Positions 19,201-29,572 of a stretch of DNA of 56,146 nt are shown here, piece by piece. The stretch comes from Gracilaria caudata (lineage: Eukaryota > Rhodophyta > Florideophyceae > Gracilariales > Gracilariaceae): NCBI GenBank assembly GCA_030374735.1, contig JASCIV010000061.1:1-56146 (forward strand). The letters are read 5' to 3'. How positions within the stretch are numbered: position 1 is the stretch's first letter; each line of letters opens with the position of its first letter. The notes below the pieces were generated by a model. The model saw nothing but the letters and a program-made list of their open reading frames with translations. It was not told where the DNA came from and made no database searches. Position numbers and translations under genes: made by a program.

Positions 19201-21200
19201 GAGCTGGAGGCCTTGGCATCAACTTGGCTACAGCGGACACCGTCATAATCTTTGACTCCGACTGGAACCCTCAAAATGATCTACAGGCGGAGAGTCGCGC
19301 CCATCGTATTGGACAAACAAAGGACGTAAAAGTCTTTCGGATGTTGAGCAGAGAAACTGTGGAGGAAGACATTCTAGAGCGAGCGAAACGAAAGCGCGTA
19401 CTTGAACATGTTGTGATTCATGGTGTAGAGGGTGGAAGCAAGGCAGATGGGAAGGAACCGGATATTGCGTTTAAGAAGGAGGAACTGTCGGCGATTCTTC
19501 GTTTTGGTGCTGAAAAGCTATTTGCCAAAGAAGGCCTTGTTGAGAACGGAGAAAATGATTCAAAGATGAAGGATACTGGAGAAATGAAGAATGCTGCTCC
19601 CAGCGGCTGTGAACCGACTGCAAGCGACACAAAAAAGGAAGACAAGGACGAGAACGCCGAAGACCGTCGTGTTCTCGATGCAGACGACATCGACGAACTC
19701 CTGGCCAGGGCGCCCACAGATGAAGCCTCTCAGGTTGGTGCCGCACAGCCGAGTGTCGGTGATTCCCTTCTCAACGCCTTTAAGTGGAATGACTTCATCA
19801 CTGTGGAAGATGATGAAGATCTCGACAAGAGTGATGGGGAAGACGATGCCGAAGCAAAGAAGATGGCTGAAGAAGCTTCTAATCGAATGATAGCCATCGA
19901 CAAAGAAGTTTCGAGAGCAAGACAGCGCGAAGAGCAAGAGAAGGCTAAACATGCGGAAGAAGGCGATGCTGAGTTTTGGGATAGAGTTATTCCCGAGGAT
20001 CTCAAGAAACAAGTTATTGCAAATGAAACTGTAGTCGGTACTCGGCGGAGGAAGAGACCTAAGACATTTGGAAGCGACTCTGCTCAGGAAGGAAAACGGA
20101 GGCGAACTGGTAGATCTGGTCGCTATGAGAATGGTAAGGTATCTGACGTTGAGGAGCTATCTGCTAAAGAACAACGAAGTCTCTTGCGCTCGTTGCGTAA
20201 GTTTGGGGATTCCGACCTGGTGTCTGTGATAGTGAAAGATGCAGGACTGCAGAATCGTATCGAAGAAGATCTTGCGAAGTCACTACTAGACGATTGTCTG
20301 TCTCAAGCTCATAACGCTGTGGAGAGCACTAAGAGGAAGGGAAGACACTTGAATGATGATCCCGAATACAATGGTCATCGAGTGAATGGAAAGGACTCGA
20401 AATCCAAAGCAGTTCGTGTGCAGATTGACATTCTCGGCGAGAGTGGGGTAGATGCGCACGATCTCTTGAAGAGATGCCGTGACCTGAAGATGCTACGGGA
20501 TGCAATTGGATCATTTGATTCCGATTTACAGTTTAGATTGCGCGGAGTCATTAGACCTCCGTCGTTCAGCATTCGATGGAAGCAGTATCATGACGCAATG
20601 CTACTGGTGGGAATTTACAGGCATGGGTTCGGGAACTGGACGCAGATCGCCAAAGACGACCAGCTAGACTTAGGCGACAAGATGAACGTGGCGGGGAACT
20701 CGGCTCAAGCAGGGGCGCCAGATACGACGAAATTGGCGCGACGAATCACGGCGCTGCTGCGAGAACTAGAGCGAGAATCTCGAACGCGAGCTGCAGATCG
20801 AAAAGGGAAATCTCGGACGAAAGGCCAAAAGAGGCAAAAGGGCTCGTCGGCGAAGGGATCCGTGGACACAGGGAAACGTTCGAAACCCGGTCGCCCGGAT
20901 AAGAACAGGAAGCAAGCGATGCGCTTAGAAATCAAGAGAAGCAATCTAAATACATTGCGTGAGTTGCGCTCGCTCTCCAAGCAGAGCAACAAGCTCGATA
21001 CCGCTGAGCTGATCTCGAGAACTAAGCAGTGTCTGCTCAAGCTTGGAAGGTCCATTGATCACGTCGGGAAGTCGAAGACGGCGAGGGCAGATCTTTGGTC
21101 TTATGTCCACGAAGTGTGCAATACAAGTTTGCAGGGTGAGCGATTGCAAACCATTTACGAGAAGCTCGCGTCCACGGTGGAGGCAAGCACCCCGAATTGA
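16300..21200 (+). CDS. CHD1: CHD1-type chromodomain helicase DNA-binding protein
   Basis: A 1597-residue nucleosome-remodelling ATPase, encoded by exons 16300-16888 and 16996-21200. The 107-nt intron (GTAAGT...GCAG) splits a codon after its first base, and both exons stay in frame. An acidic, Ser-rich N-terminus precedes two chromodomains (about 348-410 and 443-500). The SNF2 ATPase follows, with DEMGLGKT and DEAH, then the helicase C-terminal lobe with FSQMVKMLDIL and AHRIGQ (about 540-985). After a charged linker comes a SANT/SLIDE-like DNA-binding region near 1384 (RWKQYHDAMLLVGIYRHGFG), then the CHD1 helical C-terminal (DUF4208) domain (about 1514-1585). Two chromodomains plus the CHCT domain identify CHD1 rather than CHD3/4 or ISWI. 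The start at 16300 is the last ATG before the acidic region; an upstream in-frame ATG at 16174 is less likely. Confidence 0.93.
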
Positions 21201-21668
21201 ATGTAGATAGCGACTGTAGATCTTTCCGGCTTTCGTTTTAGAAGCCCGAGAAGCGCTGTACAGCTTATATTTTGTGTTTGAGCGAGACCGTTCCGTGACA
21301 GCAGCTTATGGTAAATGATTATCCTATTTCTCAGCGTATCAACATCATATTTGTATCATGTCGCAAGCCTAGTCTCAGAGTAGCATCACGATGATCCCGG
21401 GAGCGTGGCGATGGATGGCGATCCTTTAAAGTCGTTCTAAACTGGGTCCGAATCAATCGCTTTTGTTCAGGGGTGGCGGAGAGTTTACCTTCGGTGATCT
21501 TCTTGTGAAGATAGACGTTGTTGCATCGAAAATGGCAAATCCTTTCATCGCAGAGTTTGTAGTCGATCGTATTTCTGATGTTAGTACCGGTTACGTTCAG
21601 CATGCAGCCTATATATTACCTTCGTATATTGCATCATAATACACAAAGATAGATAGAGCAACATGGCA
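21201..21668. other. Convergent 3' region, CHD1 / small membrane protein
   Basis: A 468-bp tail-to-tail spacer. It contains a minus-strand frame at 21331-21603 that I cannot tie to a gene by a clean splice, and an ACCTTCGT motif copy at 21618-21625. Confidence 0.45.
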
Positions 21669-22098
21669 TTAACTCTGTAACATACCGACAGACATCCCAA
21701 AGGCAGCCGCTGCCCCTACCACAAGAGGTTGTAATACATATGTCTTGAAATTCTTCGACCTATGAGAGGTATTGTCTTGTTAGAGATTCCATTTAGACTC
21801 TACTTCTACTGACGCTCGCGATCTTTGATTAGGAACAAAAAACTTACATTGTGGACAACATTTCAGTGTAGTCCCAGTCATCGTACTCATCAAATTCTGC
21901 ATCGCCGTCAAAGGTATCTCCATCCGTCTCACTGGCAGCCGCTGCAGCATAAAAGCCCGCTGCGGTTGCACCAGATGATGTACTACCACCAACCATAGTG
22001 AAGAGTGGATCTCTAGAAGCTCGAAACGGACTTTTCACTTCGAAGTTCCCTCCAAGAATTTCGAAGGGTCTTACGGGGGAGGGGAGAACAGCCAGCAT
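21669..22098 (-). CDS. Small single-span membrane protein (hypothetical), two exons
   Basis: A 113-residue protein not recognised, predicted from exons 22098-21848 and 21759-21669. The 88-nt intron starts GTAAGT and ends CATAG, and the join restores the frame inside an ATG codon. The middle is Ala-rich and then acidic (about residues 40-82). The C-terminus holds one hydrophobic segment (about 91-109, LQPLVVGAAAAFGMSVG) just before the stop, suggesting a C-terminal membrane anchor. The start is the first ATG; the frame extends upstream to a TTG at 22143, so an extra 5' exon is possible. A second GTATGT inside exon 2 could be an alternative donor. It is divergent from BLOC1S2 across a 458-bp spacer. 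Confidence 0.45.
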
Positions 22099-22556
22099 GA
22101 GCAGTACGATTGGCTTACTGATGAGTAATAGTTGATTCAGCAATTTGTTTTGTTTGACAAAAATGTGTCACACACGTGTGTGTGATGTGGTAACGTTACG
22201 GGGGTACGAACTTCGTACTACGAAGGGTACGTGGAGCTATCCAGTGCAGGCCGTGAGGGATGCTCGTTGACCGGAGGGTTGAGGGTTAGCTTTCTACGGA
22301 GGTACTGGACCTTCAAACCTATCTATCTTTGCAAATGGAAGATAGAGTTCGCCAGATTAAACTCAAGGACGCAAAAGGTTTGGTCAGTGATGTGGAGAAC
22401 GAAACCAATTTACGAAGGTGCTCAATGAACGAAACTCCTTTTCATATTGGTTTTTAACGTTTATCACTTCTGTATCTTGCGTACCTCTTCATATCCCGCA
22501 TTTATCAATCAGTTGAGCGTATTGTTCTTGTTTATTGAGCTTTAAGTTTCAATAGC
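22099..22556. promoter_or_regulatory. Shared divergent promoter region, membrane protein / BLOC1S2
   Basis: A 458-bp head-to-head spacer. It holds a 14-bp perfect palindrome CACACACGTGTGTG at 22169-22182 with a central G-box CACGTG. There is a motif cluster GGTACGAACTTCGTACTACG near 22202-22222 followed by GAAGGGTACG, and an ACGAAGGT copy at 22412-22419, about 140 bp upstream of the BLOC1S2 ATG. Confidence 0.5.
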
Positions 22557-23011
22557 ATGGAAGGCACTTCAACAGAGCAGAAATCAGGCCTAGACGTCGT
22601 TGAGTCTGCTACAAATGAACTGGCGAAGGCCATAGACTCGCAGTTTCAAACAGCTGCAAAAGGTAAGCTCAAAAGAGATCTCGTTTGATCAATAGTATAT
22701 CGAATGTCACGCTGATGACTTACTCTCAGCAATTTTGTCGTGCCGTCACAAAAGTTGCCGCAATCGACCTTGACGCATTGAAAGCAATGAACTCATCAAC
22801 ACAAACGTTTTACGCGGGGATGAATGAGAGAATCAACGCCCTAGCAGTGGCTGCAGATCAGGTTCAATCTCATGCTGAGGATGCAAAGAAGTTTGCTTTG
22901 GACATGGCCGCACTGCTACGAAAGGCTAGACGGCTCGAGGCTCTAGTAGATCGTTTGGACGAATACACAACGCGACAAGAAGCAGCTCTCTCTCGTAAAC
23001 TACCTAGGTAG
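22557..23011 (+). CDS. BLOC1S2: BLOC-1/BORC complex subunit 2 (BLOS2-like)
   Basis: A small coiled-coil protein of about 120 residues. Exon 1 (22557-22662) encodes 35 residues plus one base and ends at GTAAGC. Exon 2 ends at 23011. The only acceptor that keeps the frame and a short intron is CACAAAAG at 22754, giving a 92-nt intron. The better-looking CTCTCAG at 22729 puts a stop in frame. The exon 2 part aligns without gaps to BLOC1S2: DLDALKAMN corresponds to its DYKLLENMN, and LVDRLDEYTTRQEAAL to its QAAYKLDAYSKKLEAK. Family members act in BLOC-1 and BORC, which position lysosome-related organelles; the role in an alga is unknown. The assignment is good, the acceptor site uncertain. Confidence 0.68.
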
Positions 23012-23416
23012 CTTCACATCCTATTTACCAGTCAAAACGTCTTCATAGATTGATGTTCTCACACAATCCTTGTTCTCGTCGCTCCAATTTCCTTTTTGGT
23101 TTGTACTGAAGATCTGATTCTCTCTGCGCCGTAACATCGAGCCTAATCTCTGAGTTTCAGACGACCAATTAGCATTGCTAAACAGCAATCAGGTTGGTTT
23201 CACGTGCTAGCCTGGTGCTAGTTTGCAACTTTCGGGATTTGAGGACCCGCTCCACTGTTAATTTGTCTCGCCTTTCCCTTGTCGTGCTCTGCTATGAACG
23301 TCAGCTTCGTATGGAAGGCGTTGGATGCGCTGTCCTTACGAGCTGTTAGCCACAAGAATGAACCTGACGATTCCGGATAACATCCAACATACGCATTCGT
23401 AACTCAGCCGTTTACT
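23012..23416. other. Convergent 3' region, BLOC1S2 / CobW protein
   Basis: 405 bp between stops. I see no gene or strong repeat here, only a 5-bp CTAGC/GCTAG pair near 23206-23221. Confidence 0.5.
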
Positions 23417-26400
23417 TCAGACTATACATTCCCCCAAAGATGTCTTCAACCTCTCTAGATCAAGATCCCTTCCAATGATTACTAGTTGATTTCCTGGCTC
23501 TACGCCCTCTGGCCATTCATCTTCCTCAAACTGGTATCGCCTCCCAGACAACTGAAATACATATCTTCCCGAATACCCGTTGAAATTAAGCAAACCTTTC
23601 GCTCGAAACACTCCCTCTGGAAGCTTTCGGAGAAAGTTGTTCATGAACAGCTCAGGATCTAGTGCTTTGTCAGATTTGAAGCTTGTTGTTACAAAACCAT
23701 CAATCTCAAGATGGTTATGCAGCTCGTGTTTATGGGACTCATGTACGCAACCAGGCCCACACTCGTGTTCATGTTCATGTTCATGTTCTCCTTCATGACT
23801 GTGGGTGTGAGAGTGTTCATGATGCAAATTGTGCTCGTGCTCTTGAGTAATGGTCTCTTCAACGCCAGCGGTGTCTAACGCAAAAGTTCTTGAACTATCG
23901 GCTTCATCCCCCACTTCTTCCCCGACCTTCTCACTTGAACTTGTAACCACTGGACTTCGATGCGCCGATGAATCCGCTACTCGAACGCCAACATCAAGTA
24001 TCATGCTGATTGGGACTCTCCCCTTCTGCGATCTTAATATTCTTGCAGCTGGTCTCATAGACTTCACGTACTCGATTGTCTTCTGAACTCGCTCTGGTGG
24101 TGCTACATCAGTTTTCGACATGAGGATTGTATCTGCAGCCATTATCTGCGAAAGTGCAGCTTCGGATTTCAAAGATTCTGGATCGAAATTATCCGCATCA
24201 ACCACAGTCAAGATACCGTCCACTCTGACCTGATCTGCGATTTCCGATGCCATTAAAGAATTTATCACAGGGACTGGATCAGCGAGTCCTGTGGTTTCCA
24301 CAATGAGATAATCCACATCATCTGATCGCTCAAGAATCTTTGACACCGCAGTTAAGAAGGAATCGTTGATGTTGCAACAGATGCAACCATTAGCTAATTC
24401 CATTACTTCGTCCTTACTGCTCCAGTCTCCCTTTTCTACAAGTTGACTGTCAATGTCAATCTCTCCAAACTCATTCACAAGGACTGCAATCCGAAGACCG
24501 TGATCTTCCTTGAGAATGTAATTCAACAGGGTTGTCTTCCCACTCCCCAAGAACCCAGTTACCACGGTAACGGGTAAGCCACTGTTTGGTACCTGTTGGA
24601 GGATCCCATCTGCAACACTTCCTTCCCAAGATGCTAAGATGACTTCATCTTCATCATACTCGGAATCTCTCGGAAATGGTTGTATGCTTGACTCGTTTCC
24701 CAAGAAAGGTTCTTCGAACACGTCCAGTGCGCTTATCCGATCCATTACATCATCAGACAAATCAGAATCACTTATTTGGCCACCCTTAACTTTGTTCGCG
24801 GCATTTTCCAGAACTAGTGAGCTCGACAACACTGATGCCGCCTCACTTTCGCTCTCCGTTCCTCCTGCTGGTAAGACAGCATCTCCTTCCATCATCATTT
24901 TGTCAAGCTCAGTTTCTTCAGCGGTACTGCGAAGGGTCTCCTCTTTTCCGGGAGATGCAAACTTCACGGATGCTCGTCCGTTTTGTGCATCAGAATTCAT
25001 CGACGGTTTCTCAATGATAGGATCATCCACCTCCTTAGATGGTGCTGGCAAGTCGTTCAGTCTGACACCCACTTCCTCTTCACTGAAGCGCTGATCTACA
25101 TATGCAGTGTCCAACATATCTGCATTTGTGACCTCAACAGACAACGACTTGTACCCTTCTTGGACTTCATCATCTTCATTAGTCCGTATGTTCTGTAAAC
25201 CCCCTGTTCTTGATTCTTCTTCTTGAAGGGCAGACTCAGACATGAGTTTCTCGTTTTCCTGGGATGCTTCCTCGTCGTCTTCTATGAGAGGTACCCACTC
25301 TACGAACGGGTCATCAAAGTTCTCCCACATGTTGTTAAACACCATTTCCTCGTCTTGTAACAGACATCCATCCAACAGTCCTTGTAATCGAAGCTTGTCA
25401 ATTCCCTTTCCAAGGAACACTATCTCAGTCTCTCTGTCGCCGTATTGCGTATCCCAATATTCCAAAATTCTTTCCCGTTGCGAATCATCAGTAGGCCAAT
25501 CCTCTTCGGGGACAGCTGCCCAGAAGAGGTTTCCAACTCGCAGAGTAGCAGACACACCGGCTTGACTCCATTCTAATGGTGCTAGCATTCTGGTTGCCAA
25601 CCAGATGCGACCAGTACTGCGAATGACGCCTGTGAAAGTTGCAACAGCTTTGATATGTTCATAAAGGCGCGTCGGATGAAAAGGTCTCCGAGCTCGATAA
25701 ACAAAAGTGGCATCTTTCACGGACTTTGGTAACGTAGGCCGCGTAGACCCATTCGGTGTGTTTCGGGAAGCTAAAAGAACTCTTTTCCAAGTTGCGCCAA
25801 ACGAAACGCTTTCATGCTCGTATGTGTTCGTGTTGACCAGTTTATCAATCGGCACTTGTTCGTCTGCGGCCGATACAATATCTGCTGTGCCATTCAGCAC
25901 AGATACAAGTTCTCGTGCTTTGCATATGTCTTCCAATCCTGACGAGTTGGCTGCTTGTCTCACAACAACGACATTCGCATTTTCGACAAGGCTTACAACG
26001 GTCATTGGTCTCGTGTCAGCTAAGTCTTGTATACCTTCTGGGGTGTTCGTTTTTGGGAGACGAGACATATCCTTAGAACGGAAGCTATCATCACCTAAGA
26101 CTTCTTGCTCCGGGGAAACCGGCACCGCTGAAAGATCTTTTAGCAACATACTTCCGTCTAATACTGAGACTAGAGTGTCAACTCGCAGGGAGGCCCCTCC
26201 CCGATTTCGAAAAAGACGAGCAATGTCTTGTGGTTCCATATTAGTATCTACTGATCCCTCTGCCACGATATAATCACACTCTCTGCTTGTGGCCAGCTTT
26301 GCAATGACCTCAGCCATTTCATCTGTCGATGAACACGATATCCAACCTTCAGGTTTAGGCGAAGGTTTCGCGTTATCAATAAACTCCACGTAATTACCAC

Positions 26401-26935
26401 CAGAACCATCCAATTTATCTTCAACCGCCTTTGCATCATCTGCATTATACCACGCAGCATTCGAATCTGAAATTTCATCTTCAAAGCTGGCTTTTGACTC
26501 AAACCCATTTGATACAGCTCCCTCCAGTCCACGAGCATCTGGTTCTTCTGTAAATGCTATACCTCCAGAGGTGACGACAACTAGACGCCCTGCATCATAT
26601 TCTGCTGCAATCCGTTCGATTATGCTTCGGCGAAGTGAAGCGTCGTACCCTGAAACAATTGTGACGCCCACGGAATAGCTCTTCTGAGGTGCAGCTTGTT
26701 CTTCGCGTAACTCACCATCATTGTCACCGGAAACAGGACTTGTTTGCACCGCAACTATTCTGAGAGAAGGCAGACCTAGTTTCGACAGTGCTCGCAAACG
26801 AGATCGTAGAGGGGTCTTTCGAAATATGTGATGCTGGCGGTGCGGTGGTTGGCACAACAAGAATTCTTTTCGGAACGAGCGCAGAGAGGGACTGGGAGGG
26901 ATAAAAGCTTGATGTTGGTGACAACTGCAGCCCAT
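23417..26935 (-). CDS. Tandem CobW/COG0523 metallochaperone-type GTPase with degenerate first GTPase domain
   Basis: A 1172-residue protein with a basic leader (about 1-65) suggesting plastid or mitochondrial import. COG0523 proteins are GTP-dependent metal chaperones or insertases. The second half is canonical: Walker A GFLGSGKTT (near 793), NEFGEID, the metal-binding GCICC (near 850), ETTGLADP, a His-rich linker (about 1025-1067) and a CobW_C domain to the end. The first half also reads as COG0523: RVDTLVSVLD (251-260), then a well-kept CobW_C domain (about 408-545) with FVYRARRPFHP, WLATR, WSQAG and YGDRETEIVFLG. Its GTPase motifs are gone, however: GYDASLRRS stands at the Walker A site, ISCSS at CxCC, and there is no NKxD. 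A roughly 230-residue acidic linker joins the halves. The start is the only in-frame ATG with a leader. No intron. Confidence 0.88.
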   Translation of the reverse strand: MGCSCHQHQAFIPPSPSLRSFRKEFLLCQPPHRQHHIFRKTPLRSRLRALSKLGLPSLRIVAVQTSPVSGDNDGELREEQAAPQKSYSVGVTIVSGYDASLRRSIIERIAAEYDAGRLVVVTSGGIAFTEEPDARGLEGAVSNGFESKASFEDEISDSNAAWYNADDAKAVEDKLDGSGGNYVEFIDNAKPSPKPEGWISCSSTDEMAEVIAKLATSRECDYIVAEGSVDTNMEPQDIARLFRNRGGASLRVDTLVSVLDGSMLLKDLSAVPVSPEQEVLGDDSFRSKDMSRLPKTNTPEGIQDLADTRPMTVVSLVENANVVVVRQAANSSGLEDICKARELVSVLNGTADIVSAADEQVPIDKLVNTNTYEHESVSFGATWKRVLLASRNTPNGSTRPTLPKSVKDATFVYRARRPFHPTRLYEHIKAVATFTGVIRSTGRIWLATRMLAPLEWSQAGVSATLRVGNLFWAAVPEEDWPTDDSQRERILEYWDTQYGDRETEIVFLGKGIDKLRLQGLLDGCLLQDEEMVFNNMWENFDDPFVEWVPLIEDDEEASQENEKLMSESALQEEESRTGGLQNIRTNEDDEVQEGYKSLSVEVTNADMLDTAYVDQRFSEEEVGVRLNDLPAPSKEVDDPIIEKPSMNSDAQNGRASVKFASPGKEETLRSTAEETELDKMMMEGDAVLPAGGTESESEAASVLSSSLVLENAANKVKGGQISDSDLSDDVMDRISALDVFEEPFLGNESSIQPFPRDSEYDEDEVILASWEGSVADGILQQVPNSGLPVTVVTGFLGSGKTTLLNYILKEDHGLRIAVLVNEFGEIDIDSQLVEKGDWSSKDEVMELANGCICCNINDSFLTAVSKILERSDDVDYLIVETTGLADPVPVINSLMASEIADQVRVDGILTVVDADNFDPESLKSEAALSQIMAADTILMSKTDVAPPERVQKTIEYVKSMRPAARILRSQKGRVPISMILDVGVRVADSSAHRSPVVTSSSEKVGEEVGDEADSSRTFALDTAGVEETITQEHEHNLHHEHSHTHSHEGEHEHEHEHECGPGCVHESHKHELHNHLEIDGFVTTSFKSDKALDPELFMNNFLRKLPEGVFRAKGLLNFNGYSGRYVFQLSGRRYQFEEDEWPEGVEPGNQLVIIGRDLDLERLKTSLGECIV

Positions 26936-28464
26936 GTTTGACGATGGACTTCCCGTGTATCACTCCCAGGAAGGTAGAAATCGGATTAATCTAAGTAAGC
27001 AGTTGCGCTCCACGGTCGGAATCAGAGCCAACTGCGATGAAAGAAGTCTTTGCAAGCACGTTCGAGAAGGGGGCCACGTAGCTCTTGATGATTTCGAAGC
27101 TGGATAGTGACAAGAAGACGCAGTAGTCTATGGGAGATTGCGAGCTGGGCGCCGTTCCCGAAAAGGTGGATTTTAGCGTAGACGTCCTCACTTTTTCTCC
27201 GATTTAAAATCCCCTACCAATCTTACGAAGGTAGTTTGTCCACCCTTTGTACAGTATCATATTAGATACTGTACAAAGGGTGGATAAACTAGGGAGCCAA
27301 AAAAAAAAAAAAAAATACTGCCATACCAAGTTAGTTGGACTTCACCTTCATCATGAAGAGAACACCAGTTGTGCATCTGTTCTCTCTCTTTCTTCCGTCC
27401 ACCGCACATATCTGTCCAAAGCAATCTGCTGCCTTTTTCGAGCAACCACTGTCTCCACACCCTTCGCAGCGTGAACTTCATAATGCAACTGAAAGTAGAA
27501 TAACTCTTTCGCAGCAAAGATGCGCAAACACATTGGAATCCCTTCTACTAAATATGTCCCAATCAGAGGAATGTTAACCTTCGTAGCTTTTTCAACGGAT
27601 CTACTTTGCAAGCCTATATGAACGGAAATCACTCTCCTTCTCCACTGGAGATGATTCCGCTTCTTGTATTATAGCCTCACCCTTATACCCCTCGATACGC
27701 CGTTCTTCCAAGACAAGAGCTGGAAGCTGCATTTGATGATACACATAAAACCTCGGGCAGATTCTGATAAAACTTTCATTTTGCGCTGAAGCTTTTTGAC
27801 GCGAACCAGGCTCCCTCGTACCCTACAGGTGGTAGCAAAAGAGGTTAGATTCACAAGAGCATTGATTTTAATATCATAAGCCCCTCTCATGATGATATTG
27901 CGTGGTGATAGTATAAGGCAATGAATCTTGCATTCTTCGACGATATCAGCAAGTCTGCACTATTGAGACGTGTATTTTCGAGACAAAACAGAACAGAAAT
28001 AATGAGAATCCCGACCCGAGACTTCTAGCTTGTAAGAATTTTCAAGATACTTGCGACCTTACAATGCTGCTTCTGAGAATCGCTGCTTTTCTGAACCTAT
28101 TCAAACCGGAATTAGATGTTTAAAGCAGGGCTTTCCCTCCTCTCTGCGGCCTTCACCGCTGTAGACCTGTGCCATTTCTTGAAAGAGAATTTGCACAAAT
28201 GAAAACCATCGAGGTTGGGCAGACACTGGTTTCCTTAAATGCAGGTTATCGCTCAACATTTTTTGCAGCAACCGCGAAGATGGAGTGGAAATGCATCGAG
28301 ACAATTCCGTTTTCGCTACTGAAGCAGTGTGACGCTTTTCCTCGATAATACGGAGAGACTGTGAGTTCCTGATTTACTTTCGTGCTTTCATGAATCAAAT
28401 GCAAGGAACCTTGATGAATTTAGCAGCACTCTCGTGTTGCGAATCACTGGCTTATTCCGTATGG
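26936..28464. other. Divergent intergenic region, CobW / 317-residue protein
   Basis: About 1.5 kb without a supported gene. It contains an ACGAAGGT copy (27225-27232) adjoining the 25-bp hairpin (27234-27289), an A-tract of about 17 nt starting at 27299, and an ACCTTCGT copy at 27577-27584. All open frames are short or lack an ATG. Confidence 0.5.
27234..27289. repeat. 25-bp stem hairpin with 6-nt loop
   Basis: The left arm is 27234-27258 (GTTTGTCCACC then CTTTGTACAGTATC) and the right arm is 27265-27289. They are exact reverse complements except for one position, which is a G-U pair in plus-strand RNA. The loop is ATATTA. A copy of ACGAAGGT ends two bases before the left arm, and an A-tract begins about 10 nt after the right arm. 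It could be a miniature inverted-repeat element, a small-RNA precursor or a 3'-end structure. Confidence 0.85.
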
Positions 28465-28473
28465 TATAAAAGG
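28465..28473 (+). promoter_or_regulatory. TATA box upstream of the 317-residue protein gene
   Basis: TATAAAAGG is a strong TATA match, 154 nt upstream of the ATG at 28619. It implies a leader of roughly 120 nt and supports the start and reality of that gene. Confidence 0.55.
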
Positions 28474-28618
28474 ACAGAAAACCTTGACGGAGTTCAGAGA
28501 AACTTGCTCAACAAACCCATCTACTTCAATCGAAAAGTGGCAATCTCAGTCTTAAAAGTGTACAAAGTTATCCCAACACCAATCACCCAAGCTTGTTTCG
28601 CCAACAATAATATTTACA

Positions 28619-29572
28619 ATGGCGAGCGGTATCGTCGCCCAAAGTCGTCTTACGCCGGACAGAACTGTTTATGCGTCGTCTAATTGTGATCGCCCGGTTT
28701 CCGGGATACAGCCATGCATTTCTTTCGGTCCGAGTGGTATTCCCAAAGCGTCCTCAATTACACGTTCTCCTCAAGCTTTCCATTCTGAAGATGGTGACTT
28801 CGGATTGCTCGACATGTTCGTCGATAGCAAGGACTTTGAGCTGCACGAAACGGTGAGAAGTCTTAGATTCACAGCCGCAGCCTCGAACATCAGCAACCTG
28901 TTTCCGCAGACGCCCAGGTCCATTATCACATTACCGCCAAGCTCCACTGGCGGCACTTATTCACCGGATAATGTGTATGAAGTGGAAACCGTGAAGTCAG
29001 TTGACGACCATGCTGAGTGTGAACTCGAACGGGTTGTTGAGTCGGCGGCCACGAAATTGAAGGTGAATGACGTAACTCAAGACGATGTAGCTCCAACCGC
29101 TGCCATTCCAAAATCCCTCACACCAGAGGCCTTGGCCGAAGCTCGACGTCAGCTTGACGCCTTTATGATCGAACCCGTCACTCCACCATCAGCTCAACAA
29201 AACGATGTCTCTGGGGTCGAGAGTCGAAGACCGTTTTCACTATCGCCACGTTCCCGCAAGATGTTTGAGAAGGTCTCAATGCGACGGGATAGAAAGGTTC
29301 CACCGAGACAAGCGGAGAATGTTAGCTCGAAGGTCGACGAGGATGGTGCGACGTCTTCTGGTCCCCAGCCTCTATCCAAAATGGTCTCTGGCCTTGAGCG
29401 ATTATTCTCAAGGATTTCCAGTACATCCAGGCCTGCAGACCCGAATGGCGACTCTTATCCAACAGACAAACCACCATTCCCCAATAGCCCTATCGCACAG
29501 AGGAAAATGAAAGCGAGGTTGACGAAGTGGAAAGGAGACGTAAAGAAGTTTTTGGAAAGATTAGCGGTATAA
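28619..29572 (+). CDS. Hypothetical protein, 317 residues, disordered with basic C-terminus
   Basis: Not recognised. The ATG-started frame is preceded by a good TATA box. The sequence is rich in Ser, Pro and Thr. It has a weakly hydrophobic/acidic segment near 58-80 (DFGLLDMFVDSKDFEL), a helix-like segment LTPEALAEARRQLDAFM near 167-183, several SP sites that could be phosphorylated, and a strongly basic C-terminal helix (KMKARLTKWKGDVKKFLERL). No signal peptide or membrane segment. It is tail-to-tail with the BIN4-like gene. It may be a lineage-specific regulatory or scaffold protein; no function is assigned. Confidence 0.6.
   Translation: MASGIVAQSRLTPDRTVYASSNCDRPVSGIQPCISFGPSGIPKASSITRSPQAFHSEDGDFGLLDMFVDSKDFELHETVRSLRFTAAASNISNLFPQTPRSIITLPPSSTGGTYSPDNVYEVETVKSVDDHAECELERVVESAATKLKVNDVTQDDVAPTAAIPKSLTPEALAEARRQLDAFMIEPVTPPSAQQNDVSGVESRRPFSLSPRSRKMFEKVSMRRDRKVPPRQAENVSSKVDEDGATSSGPQPLSKMVSGLERLFSRISSTSRPADPNGDSYPTDKPPFPNSPIAQRKMKARLTKWKGDVKKFLERLAV

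Noticed and set aside
23735..23860. Tandem GTTCAT/CATGAA-like repeat
   Set aside because: It is the coding sequence of the His-Glu-rich metal-binding linker of the CobW protein, not an independent repeat element.
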